Assembly (NCBI RefSeq): GCF_012940005.1
Contig: NZ_SPMX01000006.1
Span: 62,001 to 126,000 of the forward strand
Length of the DNA stretch: 64,000 bases
Direction of reading: 5' to 3'
Source: Candidatus Accumulibacter contiguus
Lineage (GTDB): Bacteria > Pseudomonadota > Gammaproteobacteria > Burkholderiales > Rhodocyclaceae
Shown: one piece after another, positions 48,646 to 58,259 of the stretch
Layout: every line of letters starts with the position of its first letter
Numbering within the stretch: the first letter of the stretch is position 1
Translations under genes and position numbers: made by a program
Notes under the pieces: generated by a model
What the model saw: the letters and a program-made list of their open reading frames with translations, nothing else
Told to the model about the DNA's origin: nothing
The model's database searches: none

Positions 48646-49175
48646 CAGCGCCGCTCATAGACCAGTTCGACTCGCCGCATCGTGCGACGGCAGGCTTCGC
48701 TGTCGCATTTCAGTTTGCTGCTTTGCTCGCTGCCGACGGGTTGGCGGCGAATCTGGTTTCTTGCGACGCCAAGCGAGCGCAGCCGGTCGCTCACTGCCTC
48801 GATGCGCTTGTCCGCCACCGCAAGGTTGTAAGCGGCACTGCCCAGATTATCGGTATGGCCGACCAGGATCACGATCAGTTGTGGATCCTCTTTGAGTTTC
48901 TGAGCGTTCTGGCGAAGCACTGCATCTCCATCACTGTCGATGGTCGCGCCGTCAAAAGAAAAATAGACAGTCCTTCGGGCCTCTTCATCGGCGAAAGGGG
49001 TCGGTTTTGCCGTTCCTGGCCGACCGGTATGCGCAGGAGATTGTGCGGCCTGCTCTTGCATCGCACCGTTCTTCCCGGAATCGCCCGACGCAGGTGGTTT
49101 TTCAACCGTCGCGCAAGCCGAGAGGAGCAGGAGGATTGTCAGGCAGCAACGGAATGGATGCGGGGAAAACGACAT
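48645..49175 (-). CDS. OmpA-family outer-membrane lipoprotein
   Basis: The ATG at 49175 opens a signal peptide with lipobox LLSAC (Cys at about residue 21). A 20-residue N-terminal extension in frame is not signal-like. The 176-residue precursor has a Pro/Ser-rich linker and an OmpA C-terminal peptidoglycan-binding domain (VYFSFDGATIDSDGDAVL; ILVGHTDNLGSAAYNLAVAD). It probably links the outer membrane to the cell wall, like Pal. It stands alone, with no tol genes nearby. Confidence 0.87.
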   Translation of the reverse strand: MSFSPHPFRCCLTILLLLSACATVEKPPASGDSGKNGAMQEQAAQSPAHTGRPGTAKPTPFADEEARRTVYFSFDGATIDSDGDAVLRQNAQKLKEDPQLIVILVGHTDNLGSAAYNLAVADKRIEAVSDRLRSLGVARNQIRRQPVGSEQSSKLKCDSEACRRTMRRVELVYERR

Positions 49176-49249
49176 GGACAATGTACCATCAGATGGAAGT
49201 GCAAATAGGCGCGTAAGATCCCGAGAGTGTAACAATTTTCTGGGCGCTC

Positions 49250-49897
49250 ATGAGTGAAGCCTTCCTCCACAACCCTGCCCTGCCTGCTTTCCTGCTTGCC
49301 AGCCTGGTGCTCGCGGCAACGCCGGGGCCGGGAGTGATCTACATACTGGCTCGCACCCTGGAGCAAGGCAGGCGCGCGGGGCTTTCTTCGGTCGCCGGTG
49401 TCGCATCGGGCAACCTGGTCAACGCCATCGGCGCAGCGATCGGACTGGCAGCGCTGTTGACCCTCTCCTCTCTGGCCTTCGCAGTCATCCAGTACGCTGG
49501 GGCACTCTACCTCTTCTATCTGGGAGTCAAAACGCTGGCTACTGCCCCTCCCAGCACGCCAGGCGACGCTTTCGGGAAGGCCGCTCTCGCGGCGATCTTC
49601 CGCGATGGCTTCATGGTAGCGGTGCTGAATCCGAAAACGGCGTTGTTCTTCGCCGCATTCCTGCCGCAGTTCATCCATCCGGCAGCACCGGCGATGCTTC
49701 AGAGCATGCTTTTTGGCGTGCTGTTCGTCTTGATTGCGCTCGTCACCGACAGTATTTATGTACTGACCGCGAGCGCCGCGTCGCCAGCGCTATCCCGCCT
49801 GCACAAGGCGCCTCGCTTTGCCCGCTACCTGAGCGCGGCCGTCCTGATCGGCCTCGCCGTTCTGGCCGCCACGAGCGCTTCAAGCAGGAGCAGATAG
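49250..49897 (+). CDS. LysE/RhtB-family amino-acid exporter
   Basis: The 215-residue protein has six membrane helices and the family opening PGPGVIYILARTLEQGRRAG (about residues 24-43). A conserved GVKTLATAP loop and NPKTALFFAAFLPQF (about residue 127) follow. LysE-type proteins export amino acids or homoserine lactones. The substrate is unknown. It is divergent from the OmpA lipoprotein gene. Confidence 0.9.
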   Translation: MSEAFLHNPALPAFLLASLVLAATPGPGVIYILARTLEQGRRAGLSSVAGVASGNLVNAIGAAIGLAALLTLSSLAFAVIQYAGALYLFYLGVKTLATAPPSTPGDAFGKAALAAIFRDGFMVAVLNPKTALFFAAFLPQFIHPAAPAMLQSMLFGVLFVLIALVTDSIYVLTASAASPALSRLHKAPRFARYLSAAVLIGLAVLAATSASSRSR

Positions 49898-50066
49898 TTC
49901 TTTGTCATTGACGGATGCCGTTTGCGGGTGCGATGTTCACAGCAAAGTGGATCCCAAGGCGATCCTCAAGCAAGCTATGCTTATGGATTCAGAAGAACCC
50001 GGCGCGCACCGACGACCTGGATGTCGTGCGACCGTGTCAAGAACGCAGTGACGACGAGGAGGAACG

Positions 50067-52316
50067 ATGAACAAACAGATCGTTGTTTGCATGGATGGCA
50101 CCTGGAACGATCCCATCGAACAAACCAATGTGTATCGCTTGTTCGAGATGCTGCCCGGCAGGGAACAATTTGTCGAGGAGCAGGGACCGATCCGCTCTCA
50201 TCTCAGCAAGCGCAATGAGGAACTCGCCGCTTTTTATCTGAAAAGTGTCGGCAACGGCGGGCGAACACAAGGATTGCTGGGCAGCACGCAGGGCATTGGT
50301 CTGCACGATTGCATGATCGACGCTTATGTACTGGTCTCACAGATGTATCAGAGCGGTGACAAAATCTGGTTGTTCGGTTTTTCTCGCGGGGCCTGGGCGG
50401 CCCGCAGCCTATGCGCCTTCATCGCCCGCACCGGCTTGATCTGGGCAGCCGAAGCCTACGACGACACCGCTGCCGACATGGCCGAAAAAATCTGGCTGGC
50501 CTTCAAGGAAGGCCGTGGCAAGAAACGCGGTGGGCGCTTCTGGAAATACCACGACGAAACACCGATCCGCATGATCGGTGTCTGGGATACGGTCGGCGAA
50601 TTTGGCGTACCGGAGTTCAATGGCCTGCGCATGCTCGACCGCGACGAGCTGCGCTTCCTGAAGTTTGCCGACCGCGAACTGAGCCCCCGCGTCGAGTACG
50701 GGCGCCAGGCACTGGCCATAGACGAAGAACGTTCCGACTTCCGGCCGACACTGTGGAACGAGCGCGCGGGGATCAAGCAGGTCTGGTTCCCCGGCGTGCA
50801 TGCGGATGTCGGTGGCGGTTACGAACACTGCGGACTCTCGGACATCTCCCTCGAATGGATGATGAACGAGGTCAACGACCTCGACGCCAGCCTGCGGCTA
50901 TTGCCCGCTCAACTCAGCCAGCCCCTGGCGCCCGATCCCCTGGAGGACCGGCACGATGAAACGCACAACCTGGTCTGGCGATCGCGGCCACACGAGGAAC
51001 GCAAGATTCCCGACGATGCCCAACTGCACCCCTGTGTCCTGTTGCGGCTGCAGGAGCGCTCCGACTATCGCCCCAAGGCACTCGAGGATGTGCCGGCCTG
51101 CGCCGCCTTCTACCCGAAAGACGGGCAGCCCCCCGAGGAAGAGCTGCAATCGGAGCGTGAGCCCCTGCCCTTCCGCAAGCTGCCGCTCGATGGCTCGACA
51201 CGCTTCCCGGCCTACGCGCACAAATGGTGGAACGCCTCCGGCGTCGAAGTCGATGCCGGCGAGAAATACCGTATCGAAGCCAGCGGCGCGTGGACCGACA
51301 AGGGAACTCCTTCGGGAGCCGACGGCTACGAATCCAAAGCCTGGTTCCTGCAACTTGCCGAAGGCAGCCGCCGCCTCGAAGAACGCCCGTGGTTTTCCTT
51401 GGTCGCCGCCATCCATCCGCGGCCCGATCTGGAAGCCAACAATCCCGACTCGGAGAACCTGTTCACCGGGCTGCTCGAAAGCGCCATCAGCGGCGTCGCG
51501 CGCATTGACGACGAGAGCAGCCTGATTGCCGCCCCGAATGGCTGCGAAATCGAGATCAGCGAATCGGGTTTCCTGTACTTCTTCGCCAACGACTCTCCTT
51601 ATTCTTACGGCAATAACAGCGGCTTCCTCACTGTCGAAGTCACCCGCATCCCCTGGTCGGCGAAAGAACACCAGAAAACCCAGCCCACGCCGCCAGCGCT
51701 GCCGGGTAGCCTGGACGTCAAGCTCTACTACACCCCCGGCACCTGCTCGCTGGCAGCGCACATCGCCCTGCGCGAGTGCGGCCTCGACTTCGAGCTGGTG
51801 CGCGTCGATATCCGCCAGCGCAAGCTGGCGGACGGCAGCGACTTCAGCGCCATCAACCCGAAGGGCTACGTACCAGTGCTCGAAATCGACGACGGTGTCT
51901 GTCTCACCGAAGTTTCGGCTATCGTTCAGTACATTGCCGACCGCCGGCCGGAGAGCGGCCTGGCGCCGCGTCCTTACACGCTAGAACGTTATCAGTTGCA
52001 GGAATGGCTGGCCTTCATCAGTTCCGAGCTGCACAAAGCCTTCACGCCGCTATTCAGGCCGGGCACACCGGAGGATTACCGGTTCCGCCTCCAGGAGAAC
52101 ATCGTCGCTCGCCTGGGCTATATCGCCACCCGCCTGTCGGACAGGGATTACCTCCTGGGCGACCAGTTCACCGTCGCCGACGCCTACCTGTTCACCGTCC
52201 TCGCCTGGAGCCGTGCAATAGGCATGGAAATCGCGCAGTGGCCGACTCTACTGGCTTTCCAGGAACGCGTCGGGCGCCGCCAAAGCGTCCGCGATGCCCT
52301 GGAAGCAGAGGACTGA
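50067..52316 (+). CDS. Fusion protein: DUF2235 (Tle1-like) hydrolase, lectin-like domain and beta-class glutathione S-transferase
   Basis: The 749-residue protein has three parts. Residues 1 to about 330 are a DUF2235 domain, related to type VI secretion phospholipases, with Ser106 in GFSRGAWAAR, Asp174 in GVWDTVGEFG and His245 in PGVHADVGGG as the likely triad. Residues about 385-535 resemble a PA-IL/LecA-like beta-sandwich (KYRIEASGAWTDKG, YFFANDSPYSYGNNSG). A Pro-rich linker leads to a complete beta-class GST (about 552-749) with YYTPGTCSLAAHIALRECGL and its Cys. The GST has no start codon of its own, so the fusion looks genuine. Function is unknown. Confidence 0.82.
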   Translation: MNKQIVVCMDGTWNDPIEQTNVYRLFEMLPGREQFVEEQGPIRSHLSKRNEELAAFYLKSVGNGGRTQGLLGSTQGIGLHDCMIDAYVLVSQMYQSGDKIWLFGFSRGAWAARSLCAFIARTGLIWAAEAYDDTAADMAEKIWLAFKEGRGKKRGGRFWKYHDETPIRMIGVWDTVGEFGVPEFNGLRMLDRDELRFLKFADRELSPRVEYGRQALAIDEERSDFRPTLWNERAGIKQVWFPGVHADVGGGYEHCGLSDISLEWMMNEVNDLDASLRLLPAQLSQPLAPDPLEDRHDETHNLVWRSRPHEERKIPDDAQLHPCVLLRLQERSDYRPKALEDVPACAAFYPKDGQPPEEELQSEREPLPFRKLPLDGSTRFPAYAHKWWNASGVEVDAGEKYRIEASGAWTDKGTPSGADGYESKAWFLQLAEGSRRLEERPWFSLVAAIHPRPDLEANNPDSENLFTGLLESAISGVARIDDESSLIAAPNGCEIEISESGFLYFFANDSPYSYGNNSGFLTVEVTRIPWSAKEHQKTQPTPPALPGSLDVKLYYTPGTCSLAAHIALRECGLDFELVRVDIRQRKLADGSDFSAINPKGYVPVLEIDDGVCLTEVSAIVQYIADRRPESGLAPRPYTLERYQLQEWLAFISSELHKAFTPLFRPGTPEDYRFRLQENIVARLGYIATRLSDRDYLLGDQFTVADAYLFTVLAWSRAIGMEIAQWPTLLAFQERVGRRQSVRDALEAED

Positions 52317-52420
52317 CGGGATCGCCGGCTACGGGGGGGCACGCGACCCACCCCGTGCGAGTCAGGCATCATGGTCTCGGGCAAGCGCCCGCCGGTGCGC
52401 CCCGTACTGCCGAGGGGCCG

Positions 52421-54455
52421 TCACTGGCAGCGGACAATGGGTGCCGATGCGCTCAGACGACGCGCCTGCGCGACGATATTCGCGACATGGATACCGAAGA
52501 ATTCGTAGAGTTCGGCGGCTGGCGCCGATTCTCCGAAGCGGTCGATACCGATCACGGCACCGTTTGGCCCGACGTACTTCCACCACAGATCGGGATGTCC
52601 GGCTTCGACCGCAAGTAACGGGATCGATGGCGGCAGCACCGTCTGGCGGTAAGCCAGGGGTTGCAGATCGAAGCGTTGGGTACAGGGCATGGCGACGACG
52701 CGCGCAGCGATTCCTTCCCGAGCGAGAACGGCCTGGGCGTCCAGGGTGAGACTGAGTTCCGAGCCGGTTCCGATCAGCACGACACTCGGCGTTCCGCCAT
52801 CGGCCTCGCGCAGCACGTAGCCACCCAGCCGGATGCTGGCCATCTGCTCGGCGCTGCGCGGCAGTGCCGGCAGGTTCTGCCTCGACAACAGGAAGCATGA
52901 GGGACCATCGTGTCGCTCAAGCGCTGCGCTCCAGGCCACCGCGGTCTCCATGGCATCGGCCGGGCGCCAGACGTCGAGACCCGGAATCAGCCGCAACGCA
53001 GCCGCATGCTCGATCGGCTGGTGCGTCGGGCCATCTTCACCAAGACCAATCGAATCATGCGTGTAGACCATCAACTGCCGCAGCTTCATCAGTGCCGCGA
53101 GACGGATTGCATTGCGCGCATAATCCGAGAACACCAGGAAAGTTGCCGTGTAGGGAATGAAGCCGCCATGCAGAGCAATGCCGTTGGCGATCGCGGTCAT
53201 GCCGAATTCGCGTACGCCGTAGTGGATGTAGTTGCCGCCAGCCTCCCGGTTCGCAGGCCGGGTGCCGCTCCAGTTGGTCAGGTTTGATCCGGTCAGGTCG
53301 GCCGAACCACCCAGCAGTTCGGGCAGCAGCGGAGAAATCGCTTCGATGGCGTTCTGCGAAGCCTTGCGCGTGGCGACGGCAGTGGTCCGGGTCGTCCATT
53401 GGGCGAGCAGCGCGGTCACATGTTCCGGCCAGTCGGCGGGTAGTTCCCCTCGCATCCGGCGTTCGAATTCGGCGGCCAGTTCGGGATAGGCGGCACGATA
53501 GGCGGCGAAGTTCGCTTCCCAGGCATATTCCGCGGCTTCTCCCCTGACCCTTGCATTCCAGCCGGCGCGCACGTCGGCTGGCACTTCGAAAGCGGCGAAA
53601 GGCCATTCGAGCTGGCGGCGGGTATTGGCGATCTCTTCGGAACCCAGGGGGGCGCCGTGCACATCGTGTGTGCCCCCCTTGTTCGGGGAACCGAAACCGA
53701 TCATCGTCTTGCAGCAGATCAGCGTCGGCCGACCGGTTGGGGTCCTGGCGATACGGATTGCGGCCTCGATCGAATCGGCGTCATGACCGTCGCAATGGGG
53801 TACCACGCGCCAGCCGTAAGCTTCGAAGCGTTTTGGCGTGTCGTCGGCAAACCAGGGCTGTACGTGACCATCGATCGAAATATCGTTGTCGTCGTAAAAA
53901 AACGATCAGCTTGGACAAGGACAAGCGCCCGGCCAGCGAGCAGGCCTCATGCGAAACGCCTTCCATCAGGCAGCCATCCCCGATAAAGGCGTAGGTGTAG
54001 TGGTCGACGATCGTGTGCCCTTCGCGGTTGAAGGTCTCGGCCAGCAGCCTTTCGGCCAGGGCCATGCCCACTGCGTTGGCAAGGCCCTGGCCGAGTGGTC
54101 CAGTGGTCGTTTCAATGCCGGGGGTGATGCCGAATTCGGGGTGCCCAGGGGTTTTTGAGTGCAGTTGCCGGAAGCGCTTCAATTCGTCGATCGGCAGATC
54201 GTAACCGCTGAGGTGCAGCAAGGCGTAGATCAGCATCGACCCATGTCCGTTCGAGAGCACGAAGCGGTCACGGTCACACCATCGGGGATTGGCCGGGTTG
54301 TGTTTGAGGTGATGGCGCCAGAGGACCTCGGCGATGTCTGCCATTCCCATCGGCATCCCGGGGTGACCGGAATTCGCAGCCTGAACAGCGTCAATGGCGA
54401 GGAAGCGCAGCGCATTGGCGCAGCGGCGGCGGAATTTTCGGGATTCGGTGGGCAA
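52421..54455 (-). CDS. tkt: Transketolase, interrupted by a frameshift
   Basis: A TTG start at 54455 is preceded by AAAGGAG. The thiamine-diphosphate enzyme moves two-carbon units in the Calvin cycle and pentose phosphate pathway. Motifs include [16 protein letters not shown], the ThDP-binding [13 protein letters not shown] and, in the second part, [19 protein letters not shown]. After about residue 184 the frame changes: LIVF should continue [10 protein letters not shown], which lies one base off. Removing one base from plus-strand A7 at 53896-53902 restores a 677-residue protein that runs to 52421. It is the last gene of a cbb-type cassette. Confidence 0.92.
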
Positions 54456-54487
54456 GACAATCTCCTTTAATCAGAACCAGGTTTACT

Positions 54488-54606
54488 ATGAAAGTCGCGA
54501 GCGACTCTCAAATCTCCCTCCCCCTCGCGGGGGAGGGGTCGGGGGGAGAGGGGAAACGGTCATGACTTTCATCATCGGGGGTGTCTTGCAAAGTCATGAC
54601 CGTTTG
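54488..54606 (+). repeat. Full-length dispersed hairpin/G-rich intergenic repeat, copy A
   Basis: From left: ATGAAAGTCGCGAGCGACTC (small GTCGC/GCGAC hairpin), AATCTCCCTCC, a CCCCTCGCGGGGG hairpin, four G-tracts (54529-54553, lengths 5, 4, 6 and 4), then AAACGGTCATGACTTT (54554-54569) inversely repeated by AAAGTCATGACCGTTT (54590-54605) without mismatch. The G-tracts meet the pattern of an intramolecular G-quadruplex. It lies between prk and tkt within one operon. Confidence 0.75.
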
Positions 54607-54629
54607 GTCAATACGACATGCCGCCGCTT

Positions 54630-55505
54630 TCAGCGCGAACGGCGTTTCTTGTCCATCAACTGCATGATCATCGGGGTGAAGATGATCTGCATGGCCAGAC
54701 CCATCTTGCCGCCGGGACAGACAATGATGTTCGGCCGCGACATGAAAGAATCGTGCAGCATGCTCAGCAGATAGGCAAAGTCGATTCCCTTGGGATTGGC
54801 GAAACGGATCACCAGCATGCTTTCGTCCTGCGACGGAATATCCTGCGCGATGAAGGGGTTCGAGGTATCGACCGTCGGCACGCGCTGGAAATTGACGTGC
54901 GTCCTGGAGAATTGTGGGCAGATGTAATGGATGTAGTCAGGCATCCGCCGCAGGATGGTGTCCATCACCGCTTCGGTCGAGTAACCACGCTGCGCCTTGT
55001 CGCGATGCAGTTTCTGGATCCATTCGAGATTGATGATCGGCACGACACCAACACAGAGGTCCACGTGGCGACTGACATCGATGGCATTGGTCTGGGCAGC
55101 ACCGTGCAGGCCTTCATAGAAGAGCAGATCGGTGCTCTGCGGCAGGTCGGTCCATTCTGTGAAAGTTCCCGGTGGCGAGCCATAAAGCTTTGCCTCGACA
55201 TCGTCGTGCACGTAGTGGCGACTCTTGCCGCGACCACTCTCGCCATATTCGCGGAACAGTTCTTCAAGTTCTGCCAGGAGATTGGCCTCGGGTCCGAAAT
55301 GGCTGAAATGGTTGTCGCCGGTGAGGCTTTTCTCGGCCATCGTTGCGCGCATCTCCTCTCGGTCGTAACGATGAAAACTGTCACCCTCGATGATCGCTGC
55401 GTTGAGCTTTTCGCGCCGAAAGATGTGTTGGAACGCGCGCGTGACCGAGGTCGTGCCGGCGCCCGAAGAACCGGTGATTGCGATGACTGGATTTTTGATC
55501 GACAT
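54630..55505 (-). CDS. prk: Phosphoribulokinase (class I)
   Basis: ATG 55505 is preceded by CGGAG. An in-frame start 54 nt upstream is less likely. The 291-residue enzyme phosphorylates ribulose 5-phosphate to the RuBisCO substrate. It has the P-loop variant ITGSSGAGTTSVTRAF (about residues 9-24), EGDSFHRYDREEMRATM and the catalytic-region WTDLPQSTDLLFYEGLHG. Size and motifs are those of the octameric bacterial class. It sits between fbp and tkt with a divergent cbbR, as in many chemo- and photoautotrophs. Confidence 0.93.
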   Translation of the reverse strand: MSIKNPVIAITGSSGAGTTSVTRAFQHIFRREKLNAAIIEGDSFHRYDREEMRATMAEKSLTGDNHFSHFGPEANLLAELEELFREYGESGRGKSRHYVHDDVEAKLYGSPPGTFTEWTDLPQSTDLLFYEGLHGAAQTNAIDVSRHVDLCVGVVPIINLEWIQKLHRDKAQRGYSTEAVMDTILRRMPDYIHYICPQFSRTHVNFQRVPTVDTSNPFIAQDIPSQDESMLVIRFANPKGIDFAYLLSMLHDSFMSRPNIIVCPGGKMGLAMQIIFTPMIMQLMDKKRRSR

Positions 55506-55555
55506 GGGGTGTGGCTCCGTTGCGTAAAGGGTGTTATTCCGGTTCGCGGCGCTGC

Positions 55556-56638
55556 TCAATCGTCCCTGAACAGGGTTCGCGTCGAAAAGAGTGGCGACCG
55601 GTACGGCTGATCTTCTCCGGTTTCGTGCTCACGGTGGTAGCGTTCGATGCGCTCTACCTCGTCGCGCGAACCGAGAATGACCGGCACCCGCTGGTGCAGG
55701 CTGGTCGGCTGCACATCGAGAATGCGTTCCTTGCCGGTCGATGCCAGGCCGCCGGCCTGGCCAACGATCATCGCCATCGGATTGGCTTCGTACATCAGTC
55801 GCAATCGCCCCGATTTGGACATGTCCTTGCTATCGCGCGGGTACATGAAAACGCCGCCGCGCATCAGAATCCGATGGACCTCAGCGACCATCGAAGCCAC
55901 CCAGCGCATGTTGAAGTCCTTGCCACGAATGCCCGTCTTGCCTGCCAGACACTCGCTGACGTAGCGTTGCACCGGCGGCTCCCAGAAACGCTCGTTGGAA
56001 GCATTGATCGCAAACTCGCGGGTTTCCGGTGAAATCACGAGATGCGGATGCGTCAGCAGGAACTCGCCGATGTTACGATCGAGTGTGAACCCATACACGC
56101 CGCTGCCAACGGTGAGCACCAACATCGTCGATGGACCGTACAGTGCGTAGCCAGCGGCAACCTGGCGACTGCCAGGCTGCAAGAAATCCTCTGCAGTCGG
56201 CGCGCCGGAACTACAATTCTCGGGGCAACGCAGCACTGAAAAAATACTGCCGACCGACAGGTTGACGTCGATGTTCGACGAACCATCGAGCGGGTCGAAG
56301 ACCAGCAGATACTTGCCGCGAGGATGTTCAGCGGGAATCGGGTAGATGTCCTCCATTTCCTCCGACGCCATCGCGGCCAGATGGCCACCCCATTCACAAT
56401 GGTGAGTGAAAGCCTGGTTGGCCAGCACGTCGAGTTTCTTCTGGCTTCGCCCTGGACGTTTTCACTGCCCTCATCGCCCAGCACGCCGGCCAGCGCCCCC
56501 CCGCGAGACGCCCTGTGCAATGGCCTTGCACGAGCGCACGACGTCGCTGATGAGCATCGAAAAATCGCCGACCAGCGCTGGATTACGGCGCTGTTCCTCG
56601 ATCAGGAATTTGTTAACGTTGGTACGTCCGCATAACAT
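55556..56638 (-). CDS. fbp: Fructose-1,6-bisphosphatase class I, interrupted by two frameshifts
   Basis: ATG 56638 (TGGAG upstream) begins [19 protein letters not shown]. The main part has [20 protein letters not shown], the metal-site motif of class I enzymes, and [18 protein letters not shown]. Two indels interrupt it. Near residue 45 the plus-strand C7 run (56496-56502) has one base too many, and near residue 65 the expected EAQKKLDV lacks one base (about 56443-56444). Together they keep the overall frame and 360 codons. It is first in the cassette and divergent from cbbR. Confidence 0.9.
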
Positions 56639-56710
56639 GGCGATACTCCAGGAGAGGAATTCTGTCGGTCTGGGAATTGTCCAGATTCTAGCGGGCTGAT
56701 ACAAAAACGC

Positions 56711-56740
56711 TAGTTAAACGTATTGTTCATTTTGTTTAGT
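56711..56740. promoter_or_regulatory. Probable LysR-type (CbbR) operator between fbp and cbbR
   Basis: The 114-bp gap is AT-rich near cbbR and holds TTAAAC (56714-56719) inversely repeated by GTTTAG (56734-56739), which gives a T-N-A type interrupted dyad of the kind bound by LysR regulators. The placement is as expected, but the exact CbbR site is not defined. Confidence 0.35.
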
Positions 56741-56752
56741 AAAACATTATCT

Positions 56753-57664
56753 ATGAGAAATGCCACCATCCGTCAGCTTCAAATCTTCTCGGTGGCCGCC
56801 AGCCATCTGTCGTTTGCGCGCGCGGCGGAAAAGCTGCACCTGACGCACGCCGCCATCTCACTGCAGATCAAGCAGCTCGAGGAAGTCAGCGGCACCCTGC
56901 TGTTCGAACGGATCGGCAAGCGCGTCTTCCTGACCGAGGCTGGCGAAATTCTGCTCAGCCATACGCGTCAGATTCTGCAGTCGCTGAAGGAAGCGGATGA
57001 GGCGCTGCTCGCCCTGAAGGGACTGAAGGGCGGACGCATTGCCGTCGCCGTGGCCAGTACTGCCGAATATTTCGCGCCGGGATTGCTGGCCGAGTTTCGC
57101 AAGACGCAGGCCGACGTGCGTATCCGGATGCTGATCGACAACCGCGATACCGTCAGTCGCCTGCTCACCGGCAACGAGGTCGACCTGGCCATCATGGGCC
57201 GTCCGCCAGCCGAACTCGACGCCGTGGCGGTGGCCTTTGCACCACATCCGCTGGTAATCGTCGCCAGTACTGCACATCCCTTGAGCCGGCTGCCCAGCGT
57301 GGCGGTCGAGGAGCTTGCCGACGAAATGCTGATCGTCCGCGAATCGGGATCGGGCACCCGTTCGGCGATGGAGGAGTTCTTTCATGAACATTCGGTCAAG
57401 CCGCGCATCGGCATGGAAATGGGCAGCAACGAAGCGATCAAGCAGGCGGTTGTGGCCGGCCTTGGCATCAGCTTCATTTCCCAGCACACCCTCGGCCTCG
57501 AACTGAAAGCGGGACGCCTGAGCATTCTCAAGGTCGAAGGAACACCCGTGATGCGTCGCTGGCACATCGTTCGCCACAAGAGCAAACACCTGACCCCAGC
57601 ACTGGCTGCCTTCTGGGACTTCGTAGTCGAATTTGCCCCCGCCCACCTGCGAAAGCTGGTCTGA
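56753..57664 (+). CDS. cbbR: LysR-family regulator, probable CbbR
   Basis: The ATG at 56753 fits the family. A TTG 30 nt upstream is in frame. The 303-residue protein opens with the LysR helix-turn-helix RQLQIFSVAASHLSFARAAEKLHLTHAA (in part: LSFARAAEKLHLTHAAISLQ). The effector-binding domain follows from about residue 90. HTH residues THAAISLQIKQLEEVSG are the CbbR-type variant. It lies divergent from fbp-prk-tkt and should activate that operon in response to metabolites such as NADPH or phosphoenolpyruvate, as CbbR does elsewhere. Confidence 0.88.
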   Translation: MRNATIRQLQIFSVAASHLSFARAAEKLHLTHAAISLQIKQLEEVSGTLLFERIGKRVFLTEAGEILLSHTRQILQSLKEADEALLALKGLKGGRIAVAVASTAEYFAPGLLAEFRKTQADVRIRMLIDNRDTVSRLLTGNEVDLAIMGRPPAELDAVAVAFAPHPLVIVASTAHPLSRLPSVAVEELADEMLIVRESGSGTRSAMEEFFHEHSVKPRIGMEMGSNEAIKQAVVAGLGISFISQHTLGLELKAGRLSILKVEGTPVMRRWHIVRHKSKHLTPALAAFWDFVVEFAPAHLRKLV

Positions 57665-57890
57665 CTCGACTGCACAAGCTGCAACTCGCCAAGTAGATTT
57701 GCATCTTTCCTTGCGTGCTGACGAGATGGTGGACGCGATCAAGACAAACTTGAAGGTGTCGAAAGTCACGATGCTCATCTTCCTCGTCAAGAAGCTGCGG
57801 CAGCACTCACCCTATAGTTGTACAGAAAGGCGTGGTGCCATTTGGCGGCAGGATGATGATTCGGTCAAATCGTCTTGCGGGCATGCCTCT

Positions 57891-58259
57891 TCAGTACGAG
57901 AGCGAATCGTAGCTGCCCCCCTGGATCTCGACACTGACCTGATTGGGTGCACAGATGGCGATCTCGCCGGGGCGTGTCAGCCAACCCTGGCGCACGCAGT
58001 ATTGCCGGGGACCCGGGTCGGCAGCGACGCGCACCCGCCGCTGCTCGACGACAATCGTCGTCATTCCGAGTGGCCCAGGAACTTCAATGCGGCGATTGCG
58101 CGCCAGATCGAGTTCAGAGAACACTTCGCCAGCACGCTTGATGATGGCTTTTTCGGCGACACCGGCGCGCCATGCCAAAGGCAGGGATGCGGCGCAGACA
58201 CACAGACCCAAGATGACCAGCAGCCAATCGCCAGACTTGAACAGCCCGACCCAGAGCAT
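57891..58259 (-). CDS. NusG domain II-containing protein
   Basis: The 122-residue protein has a membrane anchor at about residues 10-30 and a small beta domain ending RPGEIAICAPNQVSVEIQGG, the hallmark of NusG domain II proteins. Their role is unknown. Its ATG overlaps the rapZ stop by one base, which suggests cotranslation. The 227 bp between its stop and cbbR hold nothing I recognise. Confidence 0.85.
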   Translation of the reverse strand: MLWVGLFKSGDWLLVILGLCVCAASLPLAWRAGVAEKAIIKRAGEVFSELDLARNRRIEVPGPLGMTTIVVEQRRVRVAADPGPRQYCVRQGWLTRPGEIAICAPNQVSVEIQGGSYDSLSY

